64,000 bases of DNA from contig NZ_CP014517.1 of assembly GCF_001577265.1 (NCBI RefSeq), forward strand, positions 983,001-1,047,000, read 5' to 3'. Under the pieces are notes generated by a model. That model saw only the letters and a list, made by a program, of their open reading frames with translations. It had not been told where the DNA came from and did no database searches. Source of the stretch: Variovorax sp. PAMC 28711 (lineage in GTDB: Bacteria > Pseudomonadota > Gammaproteobacteria > Burkholderiales > Burkholderiaceae_C). A program made the translations under genes and the position numbers. Positions 8,810 through 17,824 of the stretch are shown here, piece after piece (within the stretch, counting starts at the first letter, position 1; each line of letters opens with the position of its first letter).

Positions 8810-9232
8810 CTAGTGCCGGCCGACGATCGCAGCCGTCGCGATCAGCTCTTCCAGCAGCGCGAGCGACACCTTGCCGGAGACGGCATAGGGATCGAGCTCC
8901 GGCTTGTCCGAATACTTCAACAGGGTCGATGCGTTGAGCCGCGAAAGGTTGACCTGGCCCATCGTCCAGCCACCGAAGCGGCGCTCGAAGATCTCTTCGT
9001 AGTGCAGCAACACCACGTCCTTGTGACGCGCGTCCCGCTGGATGTGCCCATAGAGCTGGCTGATTGCCATGCGTCCGCCCTCGATCGCCTGCAGGAAGAT
9101 GCCCGAGCCGTAGCAGAGGATGCCGGTGATGCCGGACGGCATGTTGTGCGCACGAGATTGCGCAAGGATCGCGTCGATCGCGGCGGGACTGGTGTCGACC
9201 GCGCGGCTGGCATAGAGAAGACGAACCAGCAT
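8810..9232 (-). CDS. BLUF-domain blue-light sensor protein
   Basis: Short BLUF (sensor of blue light using FAD) protein of 140 residues, similar in size to PixD-type proteins with only a C-terminal cap after the sensory fold. The residues needed for the photocycle are present: Tyr7 (LLYASRA), Asn30 (AHNMPSGITG), Gln48 (FLQAIEG) and Trp89 (GGWTMGQVN). There is no fused output domain, so it should signal through a protein partner. Its ATG lies 3 bases after the folE stop, implying co-transcription and probably translational coupling with GTP cyclohydrolase I. Whether it controls FolE or the downstream transporter is unknown. Confidence 0.93.
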   Translation of the reverse strand: MLVRLLYASRAVDTSPAAIDAILAQSRAHNMPSGITGILCYGSGIFLQAIEGGRMAISQLYGHIQRDARHKDVVLLHYEEIFERRFGGWTMGQVNLSRLNASTLLKYSDKPELDPYAVSGKVSLALLEELIATAAIVGRH

Positions 9233-9235
9233 GGC

Positions 9236-9967
9236 TCAGCTCTTTCGGGGGAGGAGTGAAAGAAATTCGCGGCGCAGATTCGCATCTTTCAGAAACACGC
9301 CGCGCATCACCGAGTTGATCATCTTGCTGTCCATTTCCTTCACGCCGCGCCATGCCATGCAGAAATGCTCCGCCTCCATCACCAGCGCCAGACCGTCGGG
9401 CTGGGTTTTTTCCTGGATCAAGTCGGCGAGCTGCACCACCGCTTCCTCCTGGATCTGCGGGCGGCCCATGACCCACTCGGCCAGGCGCGCGTACTTTGAG
9501 AGACCGATCACGTTGGTGTGCTCGTTGGGCATCACGCCGATCCACAATTTGCCGATGATCGGGCAGAAGTGATGCGAACACGCGCTTCGCACGGTGATCG
9601 GGCCGACGATCATGAGCTCGTTCAGATGCTCTGCATTCGGGAATTCGGTGAGCGCGGGCGGGGGCACGTAGCGGCCGCGGAACACCTCGTTAAGGTACAT
9701 CTTAGCCACGCGCCGAGCGGTGTTGTCGGTGTTGTGGTCGTGCTCCACGTCAATCACCAGACTGGTGAGCACGCCCTTCATCTTGACTTCGACTTCATCG
9801 AGCAGGGCCTCGAGTTCTCCGGGTTCGATGAACTCGGCGATGTTGTCGTTGGCGTTGAAGCGTTTGCGCGCCGCTTGCAGGCGCTCGCGGATCTTGACGG
9901 AAACAGGCGTTCCTTCGTGGTCGTCGCTTGGTTCGGGGCGCTCTGCAGCGTCGATTTTCTTCAGCAT
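9236..9967 (-). CDS. folE: GTP cyclohydrolase I
   Basis: Enzyme of 243 residues converting GTP to 7,8-dihydroneopterin triphosphate, the first step of tetrahydrofolate synthesis. Conserved zinc and active-site segments are visible: VRSACSHHFCPIIGK and the late EAEHFCMAWRGV Cys motif, plus HTNVIGLSKYARL and RPQIQEE. About 50 N-terminal residues precede the catalytic core. It is on the same strand as nudB (10.8-11.3 kb), whose product acts on the FolE product. The BLUF gene follows after 3 bases. Start ATG 9967 is the first Met of a good frame. Confidence 0.95.
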   Translation of the reverse strand: MLKKIDAAERPEPSDDHEGTPVSVKIRERLQAARKRFNANDNIAEFIEPGELEALLDEVEVKMKGVLTSLVIDVEHDHNTDNTARRVAKMYLNEVFRGRYVPPPALTEFPNAEHLNELMIVGPITVRSACSHHFCPIIGKLWIGVMPNEHTNVIGLSKYARLAEWVMGRPQIQEEAVVQLADLIQEKTQPDGLALVMEAEHFCMAWRGVKEMDSKMINSVMRGVFLKDANLRREFLSLLPRKS

Positions 9968-9995
9968 CCGGGCATCCTAACAGTGAAATATTTGC

Positions 9996-10054
9996 AAGCC
10001 CATCGGGCCTGAAATGCCCATGATTCGGGCTTACAACGCTATGAATTCGATAGC
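9996..10054. repeat. Palindromic intergenic element ending in an EcoRI-centred inverted repeat
   Basis: Two adjacent dyads between folE and the EEP gene. AAGCCC (9996-10001) pairs with GGGCTT (10027-10032), with an inner GGGC/GCCC stem. A second stem GCTAT (10038-10042) / ATAGC (10050-10054) flanks GAATTC. There is no U-run on either strand, so it is not a classic terminator. The second dyad supplies the last codons and stop of the EEP gene. I saw only one copy in the window; I recall similar GCTAT..ATAGC palindromes being common between Comamonadaceae genes but cannot verify that here. Confidence 0.5.
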
Positions 10055-10797
10055 AAAAAATCGGTCACGAGCGGCAGGTGATCGGACATGCGCGACCAGA
10101 TTGGACCGCGCGGCACCGTGCAGGACACCGGCGTCAGATGCCGACCGTAAATGAAGTCGAGTTGCGCGACCGGCAGCCGCGACGGATAGGTCAGCGTGCG
10201 CGGGCCCCGCAGGTCGCCCGAATCGCGCAGGCCGGCCGCGTTCATCGCGTAGCGCATGCGCGCGCCCCAATCGTTGAAGTCGCCCGCAACCACCACCGCT
10301 TCGCCCGGCGGGATTTCGCGCGCAATGAATGCATTGAGCAACGCCACCTGCCGCACGCGACTGCCTTTGATGAGGCCCAGGTGCACGACGATCGCGTGCA
10401 CCGGCCGACCTTCAACCTCGATCACGACGTGCAGCAGGCCGCGCTGTTCGAAGCGGTGGTCCGAAATGTCTTGGTGGCCCTGCCGCAGCACGGGCCAGCG
10501 CGTCAAGAGCGCGTTGCCATGTTCGCCATGGCGTGTGACGGCATTGGTTTCATAAACCGCCGTGTAGCCCTCGGGGCACAGAAAGTCGGCCTGCGGCAAT
10601 GCGGGCCAGCGCGTGAATTGCGCCGCAGCTTGCCGGTTCATCTTGCGCACTTCCTGCAGGCACACGATGTCGGCGTCGAGCTGCTCGATGGCGTGGCCGA
10701 GGTTGTGGATTTCGAGGCGTCGCGCCGGCCCGATGCCCTGCACACCCTTGTGGATGTTGTACGTTGCCACGCGGAGCGTGTGGGCGGGAGAATTCAT
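10039..10797 (-). CDS. Endonuclease/exonuclease/phosphatase (EEP) family protein
   Basis: Protein of 252 residues of the Mg-dependent EEP superfamily. Motifs in order are RVATYNIHKGVQG (metal and phosphate site Asn), IVCLQEVRKMN (catalytic Glu), VVVHLGL, VVAGDFNDWG (catalytic Asp and Asn) and MSDHLPLV (catalytic Asp-His). The substrate could be DNA ends, phosphoinositide-like or other phosphodiesters; it is not predictable. Start ATG 10797 overlaps the nudB stop in an ATGA arrangement, so it is co-translated with nudB. The final codons fall inside a palindromic element (10038-10054), so the C-terminus may be variable between strains. Confidence 0.88.
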   Translation of the reverse strand: MNSPAHTLRVATYNIHKGVQGIGPARRLEIHNLGHAIEQLDADIVCLQEVRKMNRQAAAQFTRWPALPQADFLCPEGYTAVYETNAVTRHGEHGNALLTRWPVLRQGHQDISDHRFEQRGLLHVVIEVEGRPVHAIVVHLGLIKGSRVRQVALLNAFIAREIPPGEAVVVAGDFNDWGARMRYAMNAAGLRDSGDLRGPRTLTYPSRLPVAQLDFIYGRHLTPVSCTVPRGPIWSRMSDHLPLVTDFLLSNS

Positions 10798-11261
10798 TGC
10801 CGAAATTGTGGCAGCAAGAGAATAGCTTCGGCGTTGGACGGGGAAAAGCAGGCGTCGGCCGCCTCGCGGTAAGGCAACCATTTCCATTCGGTGTGCTCGC
10901 GCGGCGCGAGCGTCGGCGTCAACCGTTCAGGCACGCACAGGCCGAAGAGGTGCTCGGTGTTGCGCGTGACGCCCGGCGCATAGCGCGCGCGCCACTGCGG
11001 GTAGATCTCGTAGACGTTGCGCACCTGCCAGTCGACCAGATGCGGGGCCAGCACGCTGCCTTCGCTGCAATCGATGCCGGTTTCTTCAGCCACTTCGCGG
11101 GCGGCCGTCAGGGCGAACGGTTCGTCGGCCGCATCCTTGCTGCCGGTGACCGATTGCCAGAAGTCGACCGCATCGGCCCGCCGGATCAGCAGCACATCGA
11201 GCGCCGGCGTGTGGATGACGACCAGCACCGACTCCGGAATCTTCCAGGGCCGGGTGGTCAT
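10794..11261 (-). CDS. nudB: Dihydroneopterin triphosphate diphosphatase (Nudix)
   Basis: Nudix hydrolase of 155 residues that should remove pyrophosphate from dihydroneopterin triphosphate, the product of FolE, in folate synthesis. The segments SVLVVIHTPALDVLLIRR, DFWQSVTGSKD and the Nudix helix TAAREVAEETGID are close to NudB. The loop between the Nudix Gly and first Glu is one residue longer than the GX5E consensus, with the REVAEETG core intact. It starts 12 bases downstream of the aspS stop, a neighbour order common in beta- and gammaproteobacteria, and overlaps the EEP gene by ATGA. Assignment as NudB rests on sequence resemblance plus context. Confidence 0.87.
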   Translation of the reverse strand: MTTRPWKIPESVLVVIHTPALDVLLIRRADAVDFWQSVTGSKDAADEPFALTAAREVAEETGIDCSEGSVLAPHLVDWQVRNVYEIYPQWRARYAPGVTRNTEHLFGLCVPERLTPTLAPREHTEWKWLPYREAADACFSPSNAEAILLLPQFRQ

Positions 11262-11272
11262 TGGCGCCTCGC

Positions 11273-13075
11273 TCAGGCGGCTTCGACGTTGCGCAGGCGG
11301 ATGTGCAGTTCGCGCAGCTGCTTTTCGTCGACGGGGCTCGGCGCCAGCGTCAGCAAATCCTGCGCGCGTTGGGTCTTGGGGAAGGCGATCACGTCGCGGA
11401 TCGACTCGGCGCCGGTCATGAGCATCACCAGGCGGTCGAGGCCGATCGCGATGCCGCCGTGCGGCGGTGCGCCGTACTGCAGCGCATCGAGCAAGAAGCC
11501 GAACTTGAGCTGCGCATCCTCGGCGCTGATCTTGAGTGCGCGGAACACCTTGCTCTGCACTTCTTCGCGGTGGATACGGACCGAGCCGCCCCCCATCTCG
11601 ATGCCGTTCAGCACCATGTCGTAGGCCTTGGCGATGCACTTCTCCGGAGCCGTGTCCATCAGGTCTTCATGACCGTCCTTGGGCGCGGTGAACGGGTGGT
11701 GCACGGCGGACCAGCGCTGGCCTTCCTCGTCGAACTCGAACATCGGGAAGTCGACGACCCAAAGCGGCGCCCAGCGATCCTCGAACAAACCATTCTTTTT
11801 GCCAAAGGCGCTGTGGCCGATCTTCACGCGCAACGCGCCCATGGCGTCGTTGACGATCTTTTCCTTGTCGGCCCCGAAGAACAGGATGTCGCCGTTGCGG
11901 GCGCCCGTGCGCGCGATGATCTCGGCCAGCGTCGCGTCGTCGAGGTTCTTCACGATCGGGCTCTGCAGGCCTTCGCGGCCCGCAGCGGCGTCGTTGACCT
12001 TGATGTAGGCCAAGCCCTTGGCGCCGTAGATCTTGACGAATTCCTGGTACGCATCGATCTCGCCACGCGAGAGGCCGCCTTCGGCACCGCCGCCCGGCAC
12101 GCGCAACGCGACGACGCGACCGTCCTGCATGAGTGCCGCGTTCGAGAACACCTTGAACTCGACCCGCTTCATCAGTTCGGTCAGTTCGGTGAACTCGAGC
12201 TTGACGCGCAGGTCGGGCTTGTCGGAGCCGTACCTGAACATGGCGTCGCCGTACGTCATGGTGGGGAACACCGGCAGGTCGATGCCCGCCGCGTTGCGGA
12301 ACATGGTACGCACCATGCCTTCGAACATCTCACGGATTTCTTCTTCGGAAAGGAAGGAGGTCTCGATGTCGATCTGGGTGAATTCGGGCTGGCGGTCGGC
12401 GCGCAGGTCTTCGTCGCGGAAGCACTTGACGATCTGGTAGTAGCGGTCGTAGCCGGCCACCATCAGCAGTTGCTTGAAGAGCTGGGGCGACTGCGGCAAC
12501 GCGAAGAAGCTGCCGTCGTGCACGCGGCTGGGCACGAGGTAGTCGCGCGCGCCTTCGGGCGTCGACTTGCCGAGCATCGGCGTCTCGATGTCGATGAAGC
12601 CATTGGCGTCGAGGAACTTGCGCGTTTCCATCGTGACCTTGTAGCGCAGCATCATGTTGCGCTGCATCGCAGGGCGGCGCAGGTCGAGCACGCGGTGCGT
12701 GAGGCGCGTGGTTTCGCTCAGGTTGTCGTCGTCGAGCAGGAACGGCGGCGTGACCGACGGGTTGAGCACCTTCAGTTCATGGCACAGCACCTCGATCTTG
12801 CCGCTCTTCAAGCCCTCGTTGACCGTGCCTGCAGGGCGCGCGCGCACCAGGCCCGTGACCTGCACGCAGAACTCGTTGCGCAGGCCTTCGGCGATGGCGA
12901 AGGTGGAGGCGCGGTCCGGATCGCAGACGATCTGCACATAGCCTTCGCGATCGCGAAGATCGATGAAGATCACGCCGCCGTGGTCGCGGCGACGGTTGAC
13001 CCAACCGCAAAGGGTGACGGTTTGGCCCATCTGGGCTTCGGTCACGAGACCGCAATAGGAAGAACGCATGGCCAT
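11273..13075 (-). CDS. aspS: Aspartate-tRNA ligase
   Basis: Class II aminoacyl-tRNA synthetase of 600 residues, the normal bacterial length. It has the N-terminal OB fold ([20 protein letters not shown]), motif 2 region ([19 protein letters not shown]), the QSPQLFKQ flipping-loop region, the bacterial insertion domain and C-terminal motif 3 ([13 protein letters not shown]). It charges tRNA-Asp; whether it is discriminating or also charges tRNA-Asn cannot be told by eye. nudB follows 12 bases later. DUF502 precedes it by 29 bases on the same strand, suggesting an fmdB-DUF502-aspS-nudB unit. Confidence 0.97.
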   Translation of the reverse strand: MAMRSSYCGLVTEAQMGQTVTLCGWVNRRRDHGGVIFIDLRDREGYVQIVCDPDRASTFAIAEGLRNEFCVQVTGLVRARPAGTVNEGLKSGKIEVLCHELKVLNPSVTPPFLLDDDNLSETTRLTHRVLDLRRPAMQRNMMLRYKVTMETRKFLDANGFIDIETPMLGKSTPEGARDYLVPSRVHDGSFFALPQSPQLFKQLLMVAGYDRYYQIVKCFRDEDLRADRQPEFTQIDIETSFLSEEEIREMFEGMVRTMFRNAAGIDLPVFPTMTYGDAMFRYGSDKPDLRVKLEFTELTELMKRVEFKVFSNAALMQDGRVVALRVPGGGAEGGLSRGEIDAYQEFVKIYGAKGLAYIKVNDAAAGREGLQSPIVKNLDDATLAEIIARTGARNGDILFFGADKEKIVNDAMGALRVKIGHSAFGKKNGLFEDRWAPLWVVDFPMFEFDEEGQRWSAVHHPFTAPKDGHEDLMDTAPEKCIAKAYDMVLNGIEMGGGSVRIHREEVQSKVFRALKISAEDAQLKFGFLLDALQYGAPPHGGIAIGLDRLVMLMTGAESIRDVIAFPKTQRAQDLLTLAPSPVDEKQLRELHIRLRNVEAA

Positions 13076-13104
13076 GATGATTTCCGGCGCCGCGAGGGCG
13101 CGAT

Positions 13105-13728
13105 TTATTGCTTGATCGCGATCGTGGAAGGGCCGCCCGGAACGACCACCCCCATCGACACGATGTACTTGAGCGCGTCGTCCACGCTCATCTTCAGTTC
13201 GATGCAGTCGCTGCGCTTGAGCATCACGAAATAGCCGCCCGTCGGGTTCGGCGTGGTCGGCACATAGACACTCAGGAACTCGCCGCCACCCAGGTGGCGG
13301 AGCACTTCGCGGCCGGGTGCGCCGGTCACGAAAGCGATCGTCCAGACGTCTTCACGCGGCCACTGGATCAGCACTGCGGTCCGGAATGCGTTGCCGTTCT
13401 CGGAGAACAGCGTGTCGGAGACCTGTTTGACGCTCGAATAGATCGAGCGCACCACCGGGATGCGGCGCACCACGGCGTCGCCCCAACCGAGCAGCCGCTT
13501 GCCGACGAAATTGCTGGCGACCGCCCCCACCACCAGCAGGATGGCCAGCGTGAGCAGCACACCCAGGCCGCGCACCTTGTGGTCGAACAGCCACTTTTGC
13601 CAGTCTTCGGGCAGCAGCCACAGCGTCTGGTCGAGCGTACCGATGATCCAGTTGAGCACGCCCAGCGTGATCACCAGCGGCACGATCACCAGCAAGCCGG
13701 ACAACAGCCATTTGCGCAGCGCGAACAT
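13105..13728 (-). CDS. DUF502 family membrane protein
   Basis: Protein of 207 residues with two hydrophobic segments near the N-terminus (about residues 5-30 and 52-80) and a soluble C-terminal domain containing [19 protein letters not shown] and the [12 protein letters not shown] signature of DUF502. Function is unknown. Start ATG 13728 ([11 protein letters not shown]) places the first membrane segment at the N-terminus; the longer upstream frame is Pro/Arg-rich noise. It begins 7 bases after the fmdB stop. The DUF502-aspS order is frequent in Burkholderiales. Confidence 0.87.
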   Translation of the reverse strand: MFALRKWLLSGLLVIVPLVITLGVLNWIIGTLDQTLWLLPEDWQKWLFDHKVRGLGVLLTLAILLVVGAVASNFVGKRLLGWGDAVVRRIPVVRSIYSSVKQVSDTLFSENGNAFRTAVLIQWPREDVWTIAFVTGAPGREVLRHLGGGEFLSVYVPTTPNPTGGYFVMLKRSDCIELKMSVDDALKYIVSMGVVVPGGPSTIAIKQ

Positions 13729-13735
13729 GAACGTC

Positions 13736-14098
13736 TCAGTCGCTCTTGGAAGCAGGCGCCGGGGCGGCGGCCGGGGCGGCAGCGGGCGCGCTCGTGGGTG
13801 CGGGTGCCGAAGCAGGTGGAGCGGCCGGTGCGTCCGACTTGCCACTCGAAGCATCGGCAGGCTTGTCGCCCGCCGTACTTTCAGCGGGCTTGCTTTCGGC
13901 GGCTTTCTTGCCCCCGCCGTCGCGGAAGTCGGTCACGTACCAGCCCGAGCCCTTGAGCTGGAAACCGGCGGCCGTGACCTGCTTCTCGAACGTGCTTGCG
14001 CCGCAGTTCGGACACACCGTGAGCGGTGCGTCGGACATTTTTTGCAGAGCGTCCTTGGCAAAGCCGCAGGAACTGCACTTGTAGGCGTAGATGGGCAT
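13736..14098 (-). CDS. FmdB-type zinc-ribbon protein
   Basis: Protein of 120 residues. The N-terminal 40 residues form an FmdB/regulatory-protein zinc ribbon (MPIYAYKCSSCGFAKD with CxxC, then CPNCG). A short KGSGWYVTDFR segment typical of the family follows. The C-terminal half is a low-complexity Ala/Pro/Ser/Lys-rich tail, probably disordered. Start ATG 14098 begins exactly at the canonical MPIYxY. It lies 7 bases before DUF502 and is likely the first gene of the fmdB-DUF502-aspS unit. Despite the name, no regulatory function is established. Confidence 0.9.
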   Translation of the reverse strand: MPIYAYKCSSCGFAKDALQKMSDAPLTVCPNCGASTFEKQVTAAGFQLKGSGWYVTDFRDGGGKKAAESKPAESTAGDKPADASSGKSDAPAAPPASAPAPTSAPAAAPAAAPAPASKSD

Positions 14099-14180
14099 GG
14101 ATAAGGGGAAGCAAAACGCGGCAGGGCGCCGCTTGCAAAGCTCTCGATTATAAGGGTCGGCCCGCGCCGGCACTCCCCTC

Positions 14181-15629
14181 TCAGACAGAGCCGGTCGCCA
14201 GGGGCCGATGCGGCGTGCGCACGTTGCCGACCCATTGCGGCGTCAGCGATCCGGCCAGCATCCCGGCCGCGGACGCCAGCACGCCCGCCAACTGCGCCGG
14301 GAATTCAGCGCCCCAAGGCATCGCCAAAAACAGCAGCCACACCCCGATGCCGCACACGATCGACGCCACAGCCCCTTGCGTGGTCGCCCGCTGCCAATAC
14401 AAGCCGCTCACCAGCGGGACGAAAGCGCCCACCAGCGGCACCTGGTAGGCGCCCGACACCAGCTCGTAGATCGGCGTGCCCTGCATGCGGATCGCATAGG
14501 CGAGCACCGCCGCGCTGAACACCAGCACAGTGATGCGCATCGTCAGCAGGTTTTCGCGGTCGGTCCCGGCCGGGCGGAACTGCCGCCAGATGTTCTCGGT
14601 GAAGGTCACGCTGGGCGCCAGCAAAGTGGCCGATGCGGTCGATTTGATGGCCGACAGCAGCGCACCGAAAAACAGCACCTGAATCGCAAACGGCATCTTC
14701 TCCAGCACCAGCGTGGGCAGCACCTTTTGCGGATCGTCCTTGAGCAGCTGCGCGGTCTGCTCCGGCATGATCAGCAGCGCGCTCGCCACCAGAAACATCG
14801 GCACGAACGCGAACAGGATGTACGCGATGCCACCGATGACCGGGCCGCGCGTGGCGGCCTTGACGCTGTGGGCCGACATCACGCGCTGGAACACATCCTG
14901 CTGCGGGATCGAGCCCAGCATGATCGTGATCGCCGCGGCGAAGAAGAACACCATGTCCTTGAAGTTGGGCTCGGGCCAGAACTTGAAGAGGTCCTTGCTG
15001 ACCGCGAAAGCCACCACCTTGTCGGCACCGCCAGCCATTTGTCCGGCGAAGACGGCGATCACCGTCAGGCCGACGACCAGGATGATCATCTGGATGAAGT
15101 CGGTCACGGCCACCGACCACATGCCGCCAAACAGCGTGTATGCCAGGATCGACACCACGCCGATCACCATGCCGACAGCGATGCTGATGGTGCCTGCCGA
15201 CAGCACGTTGAACACCAGCCCCAACGCGGTGACCTGCGCCGACACCCAGCCCAGGTAGCTCAGCATGATGATGAGCGAACACGCCACCTCGACCACGCGA
15301 CCATAGCGCTCGCGGTAGTAGTCGCTGATGGTCAACAGCGTCATGCGGTACAGCTTGCCAGCGAAAAAGAGCCCGACGAGGATCAGGCACGTGCCGGCGC
15401 CGAACGGGTCTTCGATCACGCCGTGCAACCCGCCCTCGATGAACTTGGCCGGGATGCCGAGCACGGTTTCCGAGCCGAACCAGGTCGCGAAAGTGGTGGT
15501 CACGATCATGAAGAGCGGCAGGTGCCGTCCGGCGATCGCGAAGTCGGTGGTGTTCTTCACCCGACGAGCAGCCACGAGGCCGATGGCGATGGTGATCAAC
15601 AGATAGACGACGACCAGGGTTAGCAGCAC
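14181..15629 (-). CDS. Sodium:solute symporter family protein
   Basis: Polytopic inner-membrane protein of 482 residues with about 13 hydrophobic segments. SSS-family markers are TTFATWFGSETVLGIPA near the N-terminus, TISDYYRERYG, YTLFGGMWSVAVTDFIQM and GALLSAIKSTASATLLAPS. SSS carriers couple Na+ to uptake of proline, pantothenate, sugars or carboxylates; the substrate is not clear here. The ubiB gene ends 12 bases upstream, so it may be transcribed with the ubi cluster although functionally unrelated. Confidence 0.9.
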   Translation of the reverse strand: MLLTLVVVYLLITIAIGLVAARRVKNTTDFAIAGRHLPLFMIVTTTFATWFGSETVLGIPAKFIEGGLHGVIEDPFGAGTCLILVGLFFAGKLYRMTLLTISDYYRERYGRVVEVACSLIIMLSYLGWVSAQVTALGLVFNVLSAGTISIAVGMVIGVVSILAYTLFGGMWSVAVTDFIQMIILVVGLTVIAVFAGQMAGGADKVVAFAVSKDLFKFWPEPNFKDMVFFFAAAITIMLGSIPQQDVFQRVMSAHSVKAATRGPVIGGIAYILFAFVPMFLVASALLIMPEQTAQLLKDDPQKVLPTLVLEKMPFAIQVLFFGALLSAIKSTASATLLAPSVTFTENIWRQFRPAGTDRENLLTMRITVLVFSAAVLAYAIRMQGTPIYELVSGAYQVPLVGAFVPLVSGLYWQRATTQGAVASIVCGIGVWLLFLAMPWGAEFPAQLAGVLASAAGMLAGSLTPQWVGNVRTPHRPLATGSV

Positions 15630-15641
15630 AGGGGCTCTCCT

Positions 15642-17207
15642 CTAGAAAATCCTGACGCGCAGCAGCAGCTGCATGGCGAGCAGACCCAATACAAAACCCA
15701 TGCCACCGTAGACGATCGCCTGGAGCAGCTTGTTGGTGCGCTTCTGCGCGGCCAGAAGTTCCAGCAGTTCGCGCCGGTGGTCCGCCGGGCGATTTTGCAG
15801 AAAGTCGTGCAACAGGCGGGGCAGTTGCGGCAACAACTTGGCATAGCGCGGCGCTTCGGCCTTCAGTTCTTCCAACAACTTGCGCGGGCCGATCTGGTCG
15901 GTCATCCACTTTTCGAGGAACGGCTTGGCGGTCGCCCAGAGATCGAGCTCGGGATCGAGCTGGCGCCCGAGCCCCTCGATGTTGAGCAGCGTCTTCTGCA
16001 GCAGCACCAATTGCGGCTGGATCTCGACGTGGAAGCGTCGCGAGGTCTGGAACAGGCGCATCAGCACCATGCCGAGCGAAATTTCTTTCAGCGGCCGGTC
16101 GAAGTACGGCTCGCACACGGTGCGGATCGCTGCTTCGAGCTCGTCGATGCGTGTGCCTTCGGGCACCCAGCCGCTCTCCAGATGCAGTTCGGCGACGCGC
16201 TTGTAGTCGCGCCGGAAGAACGCCACGAAGTTTTGCGCCAGGTATTCCTTGTCGGATTCGGTCAGCGTGCCGACGATGCCGAAATCCAGCGAGATGTAGC
16301 GCCCGAAGGTCTCGGGCTGCAGGCTCACCTGAATATTGCCCGGGTGCATGTCGGCGTGAAAGAAGCCGTCGCGGAACACCTGCGTGAAGAAGATCGTGAC
16401 GCCGTCGGTCGCCAGCTTCGGGATGTCGACACCGGCCGCCTTGAGCTTGTCGAGCTGCGCGATCGGCACGCCGGTCATGCGCTCCATGACGATGACCTCC
16501 GGATGGCAGAAGTCCCAGTACATCTCGGGGATCAGCACCAGTTCGAGCTTGGCCATGTTGCGCCGGAGTTGCGCGGCGTTGGCGGCCTCGCGCACGAGGT
16601 CGAGCTCGTCATGGAGGTATTTGTCGAATTCGCCCACCACTTCGCGCGGCTTCAGGCGCTTGCCGTCGGGCGAAAGGCGCTCGACCCAGCCGGCCATCAT
16701 CGCCATCAGCGCGAGGTCTTTCTCGATGACGCCGCGCATGTTGGGCCGCAGCACCTTGACCGCCACGTCGCGCAGCGTGCCATCGCGCAGCCGAACCTTG
16801 CCGAAATGCACCTGCGCGATCGAAGCACTGGCAATCGGCCTCTCGTCGAACTGCACGAAGATGTCGCTGACCGGGCGGCGAAACGCGCGTTCGATGGTGG
16901 CGACCGCGATCGACGAGGCGAACGGCGGCACGCGGTCCTGCAGGAACGCCAGTTCGTCGGCGATGTCGGGCGGCAGCAGGTCGCGCCGGGTCGAGAGCAC
17001 CTGCCCGAACTTCACGAAGATGGGGCCGAGCCGCTCCAGCGCTTCACGCAAACGCTGCCCGCGCGGCGCATCGAGGTTGCGCCCGACCGACATGATCCGC
17101 GCCAGCACGCGCAGCCACGGCTTCTGGAAGCTCGTGAGCACGAGCTCGTCGAGACCGTACCGCAGGGCGATCCAGACGATGAAGACGCCGCGGTAGAAAC
17201 GACTCAT
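15642..17207 (-). CDS. ubiB: Ubiquinone biosynthesis kinase-like protein UbiB
   Basis: ABC1/ADCK-family atypical kinase/ATPase of 521 residues needed for ubiquinone production, associated with the inner membrane. It carries the family's KxGQ motif ([16 protein letters not shown]), the Ala-rich loop ([12 protein letters not shown]), catalytic DMHPGN and metal-binding DFGIVG segments. One hydrophobic stretch closes the C-terminus (about 495-517). Start ATG 17207 (MSRFYRG) overlaps the ubiJ stop by ATGA, the usual ubiJ-ubiB coupling. UbiB with UbiJ supports the Ubi complex that carries out the late ring modifications. Confidence 0.96.
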   Translation of the reverse strand: MSRFYRGVFIVWIALRYGLDELVLTSFQKPWLRVLARIMSVGRNLDAPRGQRLREALERLGPIFVKFGQVLSTRRDLLPPDIADELAFLQDRVPPFASSIAVATIERAFRRPVSDIFVQFDERPIASASIAQVHFGKVRLRDGTLRDVAVKVLRPNMRGVIEKDLALMAMMAGWVERLSPDGKRLKPREVVGEFDKYLHDELDLVREAANAAQLRRNMAKLELVLIPEMYWDFCHPEVIVMERMTGVPIAQLDKLKAAGVDIPKLATDGVTIFFTQVFRDGFFHADMHPGNIQVSLQPETFGRYISLDFGIVGTLTESDKEYLAQNFVAFFRRDYKRVAELHLESGWVPEGTRIDELEAAIRTVCEPYFDRPLKEISLGMVLMRLFQTSRRFHVEIQPQLVLLQKTLLNIEGLGRQLDPELDLWATAKPFLEKWMTDQIGPRKLLEELKAEAPRYAKLLPQLPRLLHDFLQNRPADHRRELLELLAAQKRTNKLLQAIVYGGMGFVLGLLAMQLLLRVRIF

Positions 17208-17776
17208 GCGGCGTCGCCCGCAGACCCGGATCCGGGGCCTTGCGGATCCGCAGCGGCGCGGCCACCGACGAACTTGCGCAACGCGTCCACCGCGCGGCGT
17301 GCACCGTTGCCAGCGGCATGGGCGGGCACGTCGCCGATCACGCGGGCGAGGTCGTCTTCGACGTCCCAGCGCACATGGTCGACCAGCCAGTTGACTTCGG
17401 CCGCCAGCTGGACGTCGCCGACGATCTGCACCGCAGGCTTGTCGCCACGCACCGTCGCGCGCACCAGGCCGAGCGGGGATTCTTCTGTGACGGTGAGCGT
17501 CAGGTCGGGCATCGCACCGTCGGGCGCCAGATCGAGCAGACCCGCCGGCGTGGCGACCAGAGCCATCGTGACGAAGCGCCACTGGAACTGCACCACCTTG
17601 CCCTGCTGGCGCAAGAGGCGCTGCTGGGCTTCGGGCTCCTGCTGGAGCACATGGTTGAGGAACAACACGGTTCGGTGCTGCACTTCGTGCACCGCCCAGG
17701 GCGGCGGCTGCAGGCGCGCGCCGAGCTTGTTGAACAGGTCGCCTAGAAAAGCAAATGGGGACGATGGTGTGGCCAT
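17204..17776 (-). CDS. ubiJ: Ubiquinone biosynthesis accessory factor UbiJ (SCP2 domain)
   Basis: Protein of 190 residues with an SCP2-like lipid-binding domain in the N-terminal half and a C-terminal helix running into a Gly/Ala tail. Characteristic patches are [23 protein letters not shown] text, [23 protein letters not shown] and [14 protein letters not shown], the last matching UbiJ's VEDDLARxxGD. UbiJ binds hydrophobic ubiquinone intermediates within the Ubi complex. It overlaps ubiB by four bases and lies in the ubiE-Tim44-ubiJ-ubiB order expected for Comamonadaceae. Confidence 0.92.
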   Translation of the reverse strand: MATPSSPFAFLGDLFNKLGARLQPPPWAVHEVQHRTVLFLNHVLQQEPEAQQRLLRQQGKVVQFQWRFVTMALVATPAGLLDLAPDGAMPDLTLTVTEESPLGLVRATVRGDKPAVQIVGDVQLAAEVNWLVDHVRWDVEDDLARVIGDVPAHAAGNGARRAVDALRKFVGGRAAADPQGPGSGSAGDAA

Positions 17777-17824
17777 GTCCCCATTATCCCGAATGCGCCC
17801 AGCCCGAGGGCTGCCGCGGGTCGT

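Noticed and set aside
17801..17814. Palindrome CAGCCC-GA-GGGCTG between ubiJ and the Tim44-like gene
   Set aside because: The loop would be too small unless the stem is shortened to four pairs, and there is no U-run. No terminator or operator claim is supported.
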